Shown: positions 1-8,514, numbered from the stretch's first letter. The stretch is 64,000 nucleotides of DNA from Butyrivibrio fibrisolvens (GCF_037113525.1 NZ_CP146963.1:4588001-4652000), one strand, 5' to 3'. Notes: a model not told the origin generated them from the sequence alone. Numbers and translations: made by a program.

Positions 1-1
1 A

Positions 2-34
2 AAAGGTGGTGTGACTGCTGGATCGAATGACTGA
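2..34 (+). CDS. C-terminal tail of an unidentified protein (partial)
   Basis: The frame beginning at base 2 reads KGGVTAGSND and then TGA at 32-34. It is the longest open stretch here and is followed 44 nt later by a strong intrinsic terminator, so a rightward gene probably ends at the window edge. The other two plus frames stop by 14 and 30. Ten residues are too few to name a family, and the gene could also end before the window or be an RNA gene. Confidence 0.25.
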   Translation, partial: KGGVTAGSND

Positions 35-77
35 GAACCAGGGAAATATGATCACCGTTTTCGGAGATTAAGTACTA

Positions 78-115
78 ACAAAAGAGACGACGTAAGGTCG
101 TCTCTTTTGTTATGC
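78..115 (+). terminator. Intrinsic terminator
   Basis: A perfect 14-bp stem (78-91 with 97-110) encloses a 5-nt loop. The stem base is GACGAC-rich and the right arm ends in a TTTT run. It would stop transcription of the gene truncated at the left edge. The A-rich left arm means it could also work on the minus strand. Confidence 0.8.
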
Positions 116-152
116 AAAAATTGGCAGATTTTAAATTGGTATAGGTTGTGCC

Positions 153-370
153 GATTAGGGAGGGTGGCAGTTAATAAATGATCTGGTTGTCTCTCGAGTT
201 TTATAATTCAAGGCATGAAATCTGGGGCTTTATATTCTAGGATCCGAAACTCGCTGCGCTCAAACATGCGGATCCTAAACAGAATATAGAGCCCCGGATT
301 TCATGCTCTTGAATTTAATAAAACTCTCGAAGACAACTAGATCATTTATTAACTGCCACCCTCCCTAATC
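153..370. repeat. Long-hairpin element, family B copy 1
   Basis: An imperfect palindrome of about 218 nt. The left arm (153-245) pairs with the right arm (270-370) through several long perfect blocks, for example GGGAGGGTGGCAGTTAATAA near 158 with its complement near 350. The centre is an asymmetric core framed by GGATCC on both sides (240-245 and 270-275) and containing ACTCGCTGCGCTCA. The same core occurs in reverse orientation at 23084-23302, while the arms differ. There is no ORF inside. It lies between the terminator at 78-115 and the GH105 gene. Confidence 0.85.
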
Positions 371-778
371 TTCAAAGTTATTGATATATTTACTTTCTGC
401 TAAGTTGAGCTGTTAGAATAAGATTTTTGAGTGGACTACAAAGTTTTTGCAAGGAGCTTTTTAGAAAAAAGGCTCCTCTTTTACTAACTGATTTGGTTGC
501 ATAACATATATTTAAATAAATATTAAAATCACGATTATCAAAATAGATAAAATGGCATGATGATTATTGGTATTTTGGTAGATGTATTTTGGGGGATTAT
601 TATGATAAAATAGTAACTGCTTACAGATGAGTTTCTAATAATGTTTATTTTTAAAGCTTGTAAGCGATTACTTTCTTTTAGAAATTTACCATAATTACAT
701 CTAAACCTGATAACTTGGAGCGATAAGAATAATTTTTTAACCGTAGCCAAGTTATAAATGCTCTAAATGAGGGAGAAC
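371..778. other. AT-rich intergenic region, no gene seen
   Basis: No convincing gene. A 70-codon minus frame at 538-750 has no ribosome binding site and a low-complexity, AT-driven composition. The only clear structure is a hairpin at 452-477 with AGGAGC/GCTCCT arms extended by T and A runs, followed by CTTTTAC; it resembles an intrinsic terminator on the plus strand, although no gene precedes it. A promoter for the downstream hydrolase should lie here but no strong consensus is visible. Confidence 0.5.
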
Positions 779-1918
779 ATGGACAGAAACGAAACCATAA
801 CTATGTTAAATGAATATGTGGATATGCTCATGGCGAGGTCTGATGCGGAGCATCCCATGTGGAATATAGAGAAGATATTAGGGGGCAAGCCTAATAAGTG
901 GAATTATATTGATGGGTGTATGATAACTAGTCTTCTTAATCTTTATGATATAAGCGGGGATAAGAAGTATCTTGATTTTGCAGACAAGTTCCTTGGATGG
1001 TTTGTGAATGAAGATGGATCGATCAAGACTTACAGCGCTGAAGAGTACAACATAGATAATGTTAATAGTGCTACATGTCTTTTTAAGCTCTATGATCTTA
1101 CAGGCAAAGAGAAATACAGAAAAGCGATGGACACTGTAAGAGCCCAGCTTGAAACTATGCCTCGTACTAAAGATGGAAACTTCTGGCACAAAAAGATATA
1201 TCCGAATCAGGTATGGCTTGATGGTCTTTATATGGCGCAGCCTTTTTATATGGAATATGAAAGAAGATATGGAAGTATTGAAGGATGCATAGATAGCTTT
1301 AAGCAGTTCAGAAATGTTGAGAAGTTCATGAAAGATCCTGAAACGGGTCTTTATTATCACGGATATGATGAAAGTAGAGAAATGTACTGGGCTGATAAGG
1401 ATACTGGATGCAGCCCTAATTTCTGGCTTAGAGCACTTGGCTGGTTTGCAGCATCTCTTGTTGATGTATGCGAAGCTGCAGGAGATGTATGTAAAGATGA
1501 GCAGGAACACCTTCACAAGATGCTTGGTGATCTTGTAGAAGCCCTTATTAAGTATCAGGACGAAAGTGGTCTGTTCTACGATATAGTTAATCTTCCAGAC
1601 GATACAAGGAACTATCTCGAAACATCCGGAACGGCTCTTATATCCTATGCAATCTTAAAGGGCACAAGGCTTGGCTATATTGATAATAAATATAGAGAAT
1701 ATGGCGTAAAAGCTTTCGACGGAATCGCAGACAAGTACCTTGGCAGAAACGAAGATGGAACTCCAAAGCTCTCCGGAATCTGCCTTGTCTCCGGCCTCGG
1801 AGGCGCTTCTCACCGAGACGGTTCTCTGGAGTATTATTTTTCTGAACCAGTCGTAGAGAACGAAGCAAAAGGCGTAGGGCCCTTCATCTACGCATATACT
1901 GAACTTTTACGAAATTAA
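779..1918 (+). CDS. Glycoside hydrolase family 105 (unsaturated rhamnogalacturonyl hydrolase-like)
   Basis: A protein of 379 aa resembling the YteR/RhiN family, which releases unsaturated uronic acid from the ends of pectin-derived oligosaccharides. The GH88/GH105 hallmark DGLYMAQPF is near residues 145-153, and repeated W-, G- and aromatic-rich helices fit the (alpha/alpha)6 barrel. The length is normal for the family. No signal peptide is seen, so it should be cytoplasmic and act on imported oligosaccharides. The ATG at 779 is preferred over the ATG at 767 because GAGG at 769-772 sits 6 nt upstream of it. No transporter or other pectin gene is adjacent. It converges on nrdG, with a long palindrome between them. 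Confidence 0.85.
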   Translation: MDRNETITMLNEYVDMLMARSDAEHPMWNIEKILGGKPNKWNYIDGCMITSLLNLYDISGDKKYLDFADKFLGWFVNEDGSIKTYSAEEYNIDNVNSATCLFKLYDLTGKEKYRKAMDTVRAQLETMPRTKDGNFWHKKIYPNQVWLDGLYMAQPFYMEYERRYGSIEGCIDSFKQFRNVEKFMKDPETGLYYHGYDESREMYWADKDTGCSPNFWLRALGWFAASLVDVCEAAGDVCKDEQEHLHKMLGDLVEALIKYQDESGLFYDIVNLPDDTRNYLETSGTALISYAILKGTRLGYIDNKYREYGVKAFDGIADKYLGRNEDGTPKLSGICLVSGLGGASHRDGSLEYYFSEPVVENEAKGVGPFIYAYTELLRN

Positions 1919-1965
1919 AAACATACAACCTTTGTTACTTTATAATAACTGACTTTACACTAAAA

Positions 1966-2083
1966 AAGTGTCCCGTTTCTTGGAAATTCCTGAGACTGGC
2001 AGTTGGTAAATGATTTTATTTTCATGACAACAAAATCATTTACCAACTGCCAGTCTCAGGAATCTCCAAGAAACGAGGCACTT
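1966..2083. repeat. Long palindrome, probable core-less relative of family B
   Basis: About 118 nt with near-perfect arms of some 52 nt (1966 to about 2018 with about 2032-2083) around a short loop. The inner arm contains GGCAGTTGGTAAATGAT, which resembles the outer arm of the family B elements at 153-370 and 23084-23302 (GGCAGTTAATAAATGAT and GGTAGTTTATAAATGAT). The GGATCC-framed core is missing. It lies between convergent genes, so it may also stop transcription from both sides. Confidence 0.8.
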
Positions 2084-2098
2084 CTACATATAAAGCCG

Positions 2099-2629
2099 TT
2101 AGTTATTATATTCTGAAAGAACCACTTGGCCTTCGGCAATAGTTTTTCTTACATCTATTATTCTTTGGTTGCTGGAGCCTTTGAATCTGAGCATCATGTC
2201 TTTTTGGGCAAGTACAAATTCTCCGTCAACAAGTATATCTGTCATTGAGAGAATCGCATCTGTATCATTTCCGTGGCACCTCTTATTATTAGGATCTGTT
2301 AACTCTTCCCATGTATATCCGGAGTAGATCCATATAGTTGCCTTGGGGACTTCTTTTTTGATTCTCTCAAGGAATGGTCTTAAAACTTCCTGATTTCGTA
2401 TCTCCATAGGTTCGCCGCCAAGGATGGTGATACCTGCAATGTAGGCGGGTTTAAGAGATTCGATGATATCATCTTCTACTGCCTTGGTAAACTTAAGTCC
2501 GTACTCAAAGTCCCAGGTCATTTCATTGAAGCAACCCTTACAGTGATGAGTACAACCCGATACAAAAAGAGAAGTTCTGCAGCCTATACCATTAGCAACA
2601 TCATTTTTTATTATCTGTCCATAATTCAT
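2099..2629 (-). CDS. nrdG: Anaerobic ribonucleotide reductase activating protein
   Basis: A radical SAM enzyme of 176 aa that installs the glycyl radical on NrdD using S-adenosylmethionine and a 4Fe-4S cluster. The cluster-binding motif CxxxCxxC is at Cys26, Cys30 and Cys33 (GCTHHCKGC), and a GGEP SAM-binding motif follows. The ATG at 2629 is chosen over 2635: GAGG lies 8 nt upstream of it and only 2 nt from the earlier ATG, and family members begin MNYG. It is downstream of nrdD on the same strand across a 400-nt gap packed with hairpins, so the two may share a transcript but be expressed at different levels. Confidence 0.95.
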   Translation of the reverse strand: MNYGQIIKNDVANGIGCRTSLFVSGCTHHCKGCFNEMTWDFEYGLKFTKAVEDDIIESLKPAYIAGITILGGEPMEIRNQEVLRPFLERIKKEVPKATIWIYSGYTWEELTDPNNKRCHGNDTDAILSMTDILVDGEFVLAQKDMMLRFKGSSNQRIIDVRKTIAEGQVVLSEYNN

Positions 2630-2663
2630 ATTCATAACCTCATATCCGAACGCCCCAAGCCTC

Positions 2664-3033
2664 TAATCATTTGACATGGTGGAACTTGTTACACCATGTC
2701 GTAGAGTTTGAAAATTTGTTTTCAAACTCATTACAAATGAGGCCGGATTTGCATCCGGCCTCATCCTCCCCATACCGCTGTTTTCATACCGAGCATACAT
2801 ATATGAACCTTCCCGGTAATCAGCATTTTTACTGTGAACGCCTCTTAGATCCACAGTTTTCTTAAATCTCTTATAGATTTAAAAGTTATATGTTTTCGCA
2901 ACTTTGAATCAGAAATCCGCATTTACTGCGGATTTCGTAAGAAAGTGAATCGGTAGGTAAATAGGCTAGGCACCGAAGGTGTTCTCAATTGGCCTATTTA
3001 CATGACTTTTGGAACGAAGTGACAAAAAGTCAT
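2664..3033. repeat. Tandem hairpin cluster between nrdD and nrdG
   Basis: Successive stem-loops: 2673-2700 (9 bp), 2704-2729 (11 bp), 2738-2763 (11 bp, GC-rich), 2862-2882 (8 bp), 2912-2936 (9 bp), 2957-3001 (10 bp, with an inner CACC/GGTG stem at 2971-2981) and 3002-3033 (9 bp, overlapping the nrdD stop codon). No ORF here has a ribosome binding site. None is followed by a long T run on the minus strand, so mRNA processing or stabilisation is as likely as termination. Confidence 0.7.
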
Positions 3034-5255
3034 GCATTAACAGTTTCTGCTATCTCTTCTGCCTCAGGTACAAGAGTTTCGTTTGATACATGAAGAACTC
3101 TTTCCTTGATCTCCTGGGTACGTCCCTGATTCCAGTACTGAGTTCCGATGTAGCCGCAAGTACGTCTTGCAACGTTCATCTTGTCCTGATTTCTGTTGCC
3201 GCAGTTCGGGCACTCCCATACGAGCTTTCCATCTTCGTCTGTGACGATCTGGATCTCTCCCGTGTAACCGCAGCACTGGCAGTAATCTGACTTTGTATTA
3301 AGTTCAGCATACATGATGTTCTCATATATATACTGCATGATAGAAAGAACCGCATCGATGTTGTCCATCATATTTGGAACTTCTACATAGCTGATAGCTC
3401 CGCCTGGTGAAAGGGCCTGGAACTCTGATTCAAATTTGAGCTTTGAGAAAGCATCAATTTTCTCAGATACATGTACATGATAGCTGTTTGTAATATAGTT
3501 CTTGTCTGTAACTCCAGGAATGATTCCGAATCTCTTCTGGAGGCATCTTGCGAACTTATAAGTTGTTGATTCAAGAGGAGTTCCATAAAGTGAAAATGCG
3601 ATATTAGTCTCAGCCTTCCACTTAGCACACTTATCGTTAAGGAACTGCATTACTTTAAGTGCGAACTCTTTACCATCTTCATCTGTATGTGATACGCCCT
3701 TCATGAACTTTGTACACTCATAAAGGCCTGCATATCCAAGGCTTATTGTTGAGTAGTTATTGAAAAGGAGCTTGTCGATCGTCTCACCCTTCTTAAGTCT
3801 TGCAAGAGCACCGAACTGCCAAAGGATAGGAGCAACATCGGATGGTGTGCCTATAAGTCTTTTGTGTCTGCACATAAGAGCTTCGTAGCAAAGCTCTGTT
3901 CTTTCTTCCATAAGTTCCCAGAACTTATCTTCGTCCTGGCCTGATGAACAAGCAACATCAACAAGATTTATAGTAACAACGCCCTGATTGAAACGACCAT
4001 AGTACTTGTGGCTTCCATCCTGGCCAAGACCTTCTGTATCAGGTGTAAGGAAAGATCTGCAGCCCATGCAAGGATATACGTCACCATTCTTGTACTCACG
4101 CATCTTCTTAGCTGAGATGTAGTCAGGTACCATACGCTTAGCTGTACACTTTGCTGCAAGCTGTGTAAGATTCCAGTACTTGGAATCAGGAGTTATATTA
4201 TCCTCATCAAGAACATAGATAAGCTTAGGGAAAGCAGGTGTGATGTAAACACCCTTCTCGTTCTTAACTCCCTGGATACGCTGCTTGAGCATCTCTTCTA
4301 TAACTGCTGCAAGGTCATCACGAAGCTGTCCTTCAGGAACCTCGTCAAGGTACATGAATACTGTGATGAAAGGAGCCTGACCATTGGTAGTCATAAGTGT
4401 GATTACCTGATACTGGATCTCCTGAACACCGTCTTTGATCTCCTTGCGAACGCGCATCTCAGCGATCTCATCGATCTTCTCATCTGAAGCATCGATTCCG
4501 GCCTGCTCAAGTTCCATACGAACCTGCTTGCGGAATTTCTGACGGCTTACATCTACAAAAGGAACAAGATGTGAAAGTGTAATTGACTGTCCACCATACT
4601 GTGAGCTTGCGATCTGAGCAATAGCCTGAGTTGCAATATTACATGCAGTTGAAAAGCTCTTCGGAGGCTCGATAAGAGTCTCAGAAATAACTGTTCCGTT
4701 CTGAAGCATATCGTCAAGGTTTACAAGACAGCAGTTATGCATATGCTGAGCAAAGTAGTCTGAATCATGGAAATGGATGATACCCTCTTCATGAGCCTTA
4801 ACTACTTCCGGAGGCAGAAGGAAACGTCTTGTGATATCACGGCTTACTTCACCTGCCATGTAATCACGCTGTACGCTGTTAACTGTAGGATTCTTGTTGG
4901 AGTTCTCCTGCTTAACTTCTTCATTATTGCACTCGATAAGTGACATGATCTTATCGTCGGTAGTATTAGCCTTACGCATAAGAGCATGCTGATAACGATA
5001 TGTAATATACTTACGGGCAACATCATTATTGCCTGCATCCATAAGTGCATTCTCAACGAAATCCTGAATCTCTTCTACGTTAGCTGCACGAGTCAGGTTA
5101 TTACATTTAGCTTCAACATCACTCTCTATACGGATGATATCCTCATCTGAAAGACGCTTATCCTCAGTGACTGTGAGATTAGCCTTCTTAATAGCTGCAA
5201 TTATCTTACCACCATCAAACAAAACCTCTTCGCCACTCCTCTTAATGATTTTCAT
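3030..5255 (-). CDS. nrdD: Anaerobic (class III) ribonucleoside-triphosphate reductase
   Basis: A protein of 741 aa that reduces ribonucleotides to deoxyribonucleotides without oxygen, using a glycyl radical. An ATP-cone domain occupies roughly residues 1-95 and provides allosteric control. The catalytic barrel follows. Near the C-terminus are a zinc site (CQCCG and CPNCGN) and the radical loop RRTCGYIG, with the radical glycine near residue 701. The length is typical. The start is preceded by a GGAGGG-type ribosome binding site. Two NrdR-like boxes lie about 175-220 nt upstream. The presence of a complete NrdD/NrdG pair implies growth without oxygen. Confidence 0.97.
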   Translation of the reverse strand: MKIIKRSGEEVLFDGGKIIAAIKKANLTVTEDKRLSDEDIIRIESDVEAKCNNLTRAANVEEIQDFVENALMDAGNNDVARKYITYRYQHALMRKANTTDDKIMSLIECNNEEVKQENSNKNPTVNSVQRDYMAGEVSRDITRRFLLPPEVVKAHEEGIIHFHDSDYFAQHMHNCCLVNLDDMLQNGTVISETLIEPPKSFSTACNIATQAIAQIASSQYGGQSITLSHLVPFVDVSRQKFRKQVRMELEQAGIDASDEKIDEIAEMRVRKEIKDGVQEIQYQVITLMTTNGQAPFITVFMYLDEVPEGQLRDDLAAVIEEMLKQRIQGVKNEKGVYITPAFPKLIYVLDEDNITPDSKYWNLTQLAAKCTAKRMVPDYISAKKMREYKNGDVYPCMGCRSFLTPDTEGLGQDGSHKYYGRFNQGVVTINLVDVACSSGQDEDKFWELMEERTELCYEALMCRHKRLIGTPSDVAPILWQFGALARLKKGETIDKLLFNNYSTISLGYAGLYECTKFMKGVSHTDEDGKEFALKVMQFLNDKCAKWKAETNIAFSLYGTPLESTTYKFARCLQKRFGIIPGVTDKNYITNSYHVHVSEKIDAFSKLKFESEFQALSPGGAISYVEVPNMMDNIDAVLSIMQYIYENIMYAELNTKSDYCQCCGYTGEIQIVTDEDGKLVWECPNCGNRNQDKMNVARRTCGYIGTQYWNQGRTQEIKERVLHVSNETLVPEAEEIAETVNA

Positions 5256-5430
5256 GGAGCCCTCCTAATTATTTTTTATCAAAATACAGCACAAAAACGC
5301 ATCAGTACCCTGCGCGGTCCCAAAAACACCCGCCTGATCAATTTATGCTGAGATATTTGTATGGAAAAAAACTATTCTTGAAAAAATTTGGAAAATATAA
5401 GTAAAACTATCGTGAATGGATATTTAATTA

Positions 5431-5472
5431 CTATATATTGTGTTTCTAAATAAATGTTAATACAAAATGTAG
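5431..5472. promoter_or_regulatory. Tandem NrdR boxes upstream of nrdD
   Basis: Box 1 is CTATATATTG (5431-5440) followed by TGT, a full match to the palindromic NrdR core CwATATATwG. Box 2 is CAAAATGTAG (5463-5472), matching 8 of 10 positions. The start-to-start spacing of 32 nt is three helical turns, the usual arrangement for paired NrdR boxes. NrdR represses ribonucleotide reductase genes when dATP is plentiful. The rest of 5256-5554 is AT-rich and shows no gene. Confidence 0.75.
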
Positions 5473-5554
5473 TTATTTTCAAGTGGGTAAAGAGACTTTA
5501 CCCCGTGTAATTGTGCACAAAATTTAGACAATCAGCATTTTTACATAAAGAGCC

Positions 5555-6376
5555 TTATAGCTCTCGAACCGCTTCCAGTCTATTATGCATGCGTAATACA
5601 TGATTTAGTAGATTTTTTTCAGTTATCGGATTACCAGACACAAAATATTGTGTTTCTATATCATGAAGCATTTTTTCTGTATCTGAAAAAGATACATTAA
5701 AAGCTTCCTTTTCGTTGTATTTAAGGCCGCAAACATCAGCAAGGTGCCTTATAGTACCAACGTTACCGTCCACCAGAAGAATATCCTTACCAAATGCCTT
5801 TCTGTATGCAGGCTTAAAATAGTTGAAATGTGTGCATCCAAGAACAAGTGCCTGGTACTTGGACAGATCAAAGGAGGCAAACTGCTCGTTAATATACTCA
5901 TCAACTTCAGGGCCTTCAAACTGCTCATTCTCCGCAAAGGTTACAAGATGAGGCATGGCAAGAAGGTCTACTCTGTGATCTTCATCAACTCTTTCAAGAA
6001 GATGAGAGAGCTTCTTTTCCCTGATAGTAACAGGTGTTGCTATCACAAGAATGCGCTTCTTGGAAGAGGTCTCTTCTACAGCAGGCTTTACAGCCGGTTC
6101 CATTCCAAGGATCGGAAGGTCGAACTCCTGCCTTAAAGTCTCGACTGCCACTGCGGTTGCTGTATTGCAGGCTATAACTATAGCCTCAGCTCCCTTGTCT
6201 ATTAGGAATCTTGTTATGTTTCTTGTATATTCTTTGATCTGCTCGGAAGTCTTAAGCCCGTATGGAACGTGATCAAGATCAGCATAAAAAAGATATTCTG
6301 CATCTCCAAGTCTGTGGTAAGCTTCGTGAAGTACTGAAAGACCGCCAAAACCTGAATCAAAAATTCCTATCTTCAT
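5555..6376 (-). CDS. murI: Glutamate racemase
   Basis: A protein of 273 aa that makes D-glutamate for peptidoglycan without a cofactor. The two catalytic cysteines are visible in ACNTAT (Cys70) and GCTH (Cys181), and the substrate-binding start FDSGFGG (residues 6-12) is intact. Length is normal for the family. It is the last gene of the leftward series before nrdD; 300 nt separate them and the NrdR boxes lie in that gap, so the two are probably transcribed separately. A good promoter is visible at 6491-6519. Confidence 0.96.
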   Translation of the reverse strand: MKIGIFDSGFGGLSVLHEAYHRLGDAEYLFYADLDHVPYGLKTSEQIKEYTRNITRFLIDKGAEAIVIACNTATAVAVETLRQEFDLPILGMEPAVKPAVEETSSKKRILVIATPVTIREKKLSHLLERVDEDHRVDLLAMPHLVTFAENEQFEGPEVDEYINEQFASFDLSKYQALVLGCTHFNYFKPAYRKAFGKDILLVDGNVGTIRHLADVCGLKYNEKEAFNVSFSDTEKMLHDIETQYFVSGNPITEKNLLNHVLRMHNRLEAVREL

Positions 6377-6447
6377 AAGGTCACACTCTTCTTATTTGAA
6401 AATCTAAAAACGCGTTAACTGTGCCTTTTGTGCACAACCGTGCAAAT

Positions 6448-6479
6448 GAAACGGAGGCAGTAACTGCTGCCTCCGTTTC
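6448..6479 (-). promoter_or_regulatory. 5' leader hairpin of murI mRNA
   Basis: A perfect 13-bp stem (6448-6460 with 6467-6479) with a 6-nt loop. It starts only a few nt after the expected transcription start of the promoter at 6491-6519. No T run follows on either strand, so it is unlikely to be a terminator; a 5'-end mRNA-stabilising hairpin is a reasonable reading. Confidence 0.5.
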
Positions 6480-6490
6480 TGTCCTCATTA

Positions 6491-6519
6491 ATAATATTCT
6501 ATTCCTGATTTTGTGACAA
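6491..6519 (-). promoter_or_regulatory. Putative murI promoter
   Basis: On the minus strand TTGTCA (6519-6514) and TATTAT (6496-6491) are separated by exactly 17 nt, a good sigma-A promoter about 115 nt upstream of the murI start. The stretch between here and the terminator at 6665 shows nothing else. Confidence 0.65.
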
Positions 6520-6664
6520 TGTATAAAAGTGCTGAAATGTTATTCTGATTAATTAGGCGCCCACAGACACTCAAAAACCGACCAATACAGCAATTTACCA
6601 CTTCAAGCATTGTACGATTTTGCGTATAAATTAATTTTTTATTGTAGTTTTGCTGGAATTATCA

Positions 6665-6699
6665 CAAAAAAGCCGGCTTAAGGATATCCCTAAGCCGGT
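6665..6699 (-). terminator. Intrinsic terminator after the SH3 protein gene
   Basis: On the minus strand a stem of ACCGGCTTAGGG with CCTTAAGCCGGC and a 4-nt loop is followed by TTTTTT. It starts 10 nt after the stop codon at 6709. Confidence 0.9.
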
Positions 6700-6708
6700 A
6701 ATGTTATT

Positions 6709-7686
6709 TTATTTATTTGGTGTCAGGTATGCTTTGGAACAATAATAGTACTGGCCCTGATAATAAACCTTGGCCCAGCCGTTCTCTTCTCCGACCATTA
6801 TAAGCTCTGTTCCGGCGTCTACAGACATAGCCTTGTTGGAATCAGTCTTTTCAGGTGAAGTTCTAAGGTTAAGACCGCTTGTGGTATATACAGGAGTACC
6901 TGCAACCTCTTCCTGAGCCTGACCTTGTGAATCTTCTGAATCACCGGATTCTTCTGCTACGGTATTATCGCCGGTATAGGCAAATTCATCACCTGTTTCA
7001 GGTTCCTTTGCAGGATCATTAACTTTGTTAAAGATGAACATGATAGCTATTACGATTATAAGAAGAGCTGTAACACCTGCAAGGATCTTGGTGATGATAG
7101 CCATCTTGTCTTCTCCGCCTTCCATATCCTCTGCGTATTCCTCATAATCTGCCTGGTCCTGATACATTTCATCGGAATATCCCTGCTGATAGTCCGGCTG
7201 ACCTTCGTAGTAATCACCCTGATCATAACCATCGTTATATCCATCATCGTACTGTTCGTAATAGTCATCTTCGTATCCGTCAGAATATCCCTGAGAAGGG
7301 TGACTTTCATATCCGCCTCTTCCATACTGAGCATTCGGGCGATTTTGATAACCATCCTGATAAGAATATCCAGGATTACCCTGATAAGGGCCATCATTAC
7401 CTACTCTTCTGCTCATATACTGAGCATTTCTTCTTCCGTTAACTTCCTGTCTTACTTCGCCTACAGCATTGTTCCTTAGGATTGTCTCCTGATGGGCCTT
7501 GATATATTCCTGTTTTTCCTCAGAAGTAAGGAAATTCATTGGATCCTCAATCTGTATTTCATCAGGATTCATTTCATCAGGTCTGACATAAGGTGTGCGA
7601 AGTGCTGCCGGCTTTTGAGGAAGTGGAGCTTTTCCCTGCGCCTCTTCTTTTTTGAAATCACCGATGTTATAGATTTTTTCTGGCAT
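6709..7686 (-). CDS. Single-pass membrane protein with C-terminal SH3 domain
   Basis: A protein of 325 aa in three parts. Residues 1 to about 190 are polar and disordered, with a central section dominated by Tyr, Asp, Gln, Gly and Glu in short YxDGY- and YEDQ-like repeats. One membrane segment follows (ITKILAGVTALLIIVIAIMF). The outside part ends in a bacterial SH3 (SH3b) domain of about 60 residues (from TTSGLNLRTSPEKT to the end). SH3b domains usually bind cell wall peptides, so a wall-linked role is inferred. It lies 20 nt downstream of trmB and probably shares its transcript. The tyrosine-rich cytoplasmic region is unusual. Confidence 0.8.
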   Translation of the reverse strand: MPEKIYNIGDFKKEEAQGKAPLPQKPAALRTPYVRPDEMNPDEIQIEDPMNFLTSEEKQEYIKAHQETILRNNAVGEVRQEVNGRRNAQYMSRRVGNDGPYQGNPGYSYQDGYQNRPNAQYGRGGYESHPSQGYSDGYEDDYYEQYDDGYNDGYDQGDYYEGQPDYQQGYSDEMYQDQADYEEYAEDMEGGEDKMAIITKILAGVTALLIIVIAIMFIFNKVNDPAKEPETGDEFAYTGDNTVAEESGDSEDSQGQAQEEVAGTPVYTTSGLNLRTSPEKTDSNKAMSVDAGTELIMVGEENGWAKVYYQGQYYYCSKAYLTPNK

Positions 7687-7706
7687 GTTAGTCCTCCCCC
7701 AGTCTC

Positions 7707-8345
7707 TTATCTGCTAACAATGTACTTGCAGATTGGGTTTCCCATAGATGAAAACTTCTCTTCATATTCTGTCATGACGTTCCCCTCATTCATAACAGGA
7801 TCATTGTGAAGATCGTGTGTTACCTTATCCAAATGCCATCCGGCAGGCTCTACCTCTTCAAGAGCAAATGCAAAAAGATCTGTGTTGTCTGTCTTGAACT
7901 CTACAACTCCGTCTTTCTTCAGGATCTCATCATATCTGTGAAGGAATTCTCTTGATGGAAGACGTCTCTTTGCATGTCTGTCCTTAGGCCATGGGTCTGA
8001 AAAATTAAGATATATTCTATCTATCTCGCCTTTACCAAAAACTTCAGTAAGGACCTCTGCTTCCATTCTGATAAAACGGATATTGGGAAGCTGAAGCTCT
8101 TCCTGTTTCTGAAGGCCGCGAAGCATTACGCTTGAATACTTCTCGATTCCAATATAGTTAACGTCAGGATTCTCCTGAGCAAGTGTCATGATAAAACGGC
8201 CTTTACCCATTCCAACCTCGATACGGATAGGGTTGTCGTTGCCGAAAACTTCATTCCATCTTCCCTTATTTTTTTCAGGGTCCTTTATTGACCATTCGTT
8301 TTCAGCTATTTTTTCACGTGCGCCGGGTATGTTTCTAAGTCGCAT
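7707..8345 (-). CDS. trmB: tRNA (guanine-N7-)-methyltransferase
   Basis: A protein of 212 aa that methylates G46 in the variable loop of tRNAs. The SAM-binding motif IEVGMGKGRF and the family motif LNFSDPWPKDRHAKRR, with its catalytic Asp region, are both clear. The length is standard. The start at 8345 has GGAAA about 10 nt upstream. The next gene on the strand starts 20 nt after its stop, suggesting an operon. Confidence 0.96.
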   Translation of the reverse strand: MRLRNIPGAREKIAENEWSIKDPEKNKGRWNEVFGNDNPIRIEVGMGKGRFIMTLAQENPDVNYIGIEKYSSVMLRGLQKQEELQLPNIRFIRMEAEVLTEVFGKGEIDRIYLNFSDPWPKDRHAKRRLPSREFLHRYDEILKKDGVVEFKTDNTDLFAFALEEVEPAGWHLDKVTHDLHNDPVMNEGNVMTEYEEKFSSMGNPICKYIVSR

Positions 8346-8514
8346 AATTATTACATTTCCTTACTACTAATATCTTTCTGTACTTTCAAATACACCAACT
8401 ATTATGTATAATTTTACTAGTATATGTCAAACTTATTTAATGTACAAATTATTGCCTAATCGTTAACATTAAGTTTTGATGGCGAATATAAAAAAACGAA
8501 AGGTCAGATAAGTA

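Noticed and set aside
1..77. 3' end of an rRNA or tmRNA at the left edge
   Set aside because: No match to the conserved ends of 16S, 23S, 5S or tmRNA that I can recognise; a protein C-terminus is as good an explanation.
538..750. 70-codon minus ORF upstream of the GH105 gene
   Set aside because: AT-driven low-complexity protein, no ribosome binding site, no family resemblance.
2663..2865. 63-64-codon ORFs on both strands between nrdG and nrdD
   Set aside because: They run through a string of hairpins and have no ribosome binding sites; the region is better explained as structured spacer.
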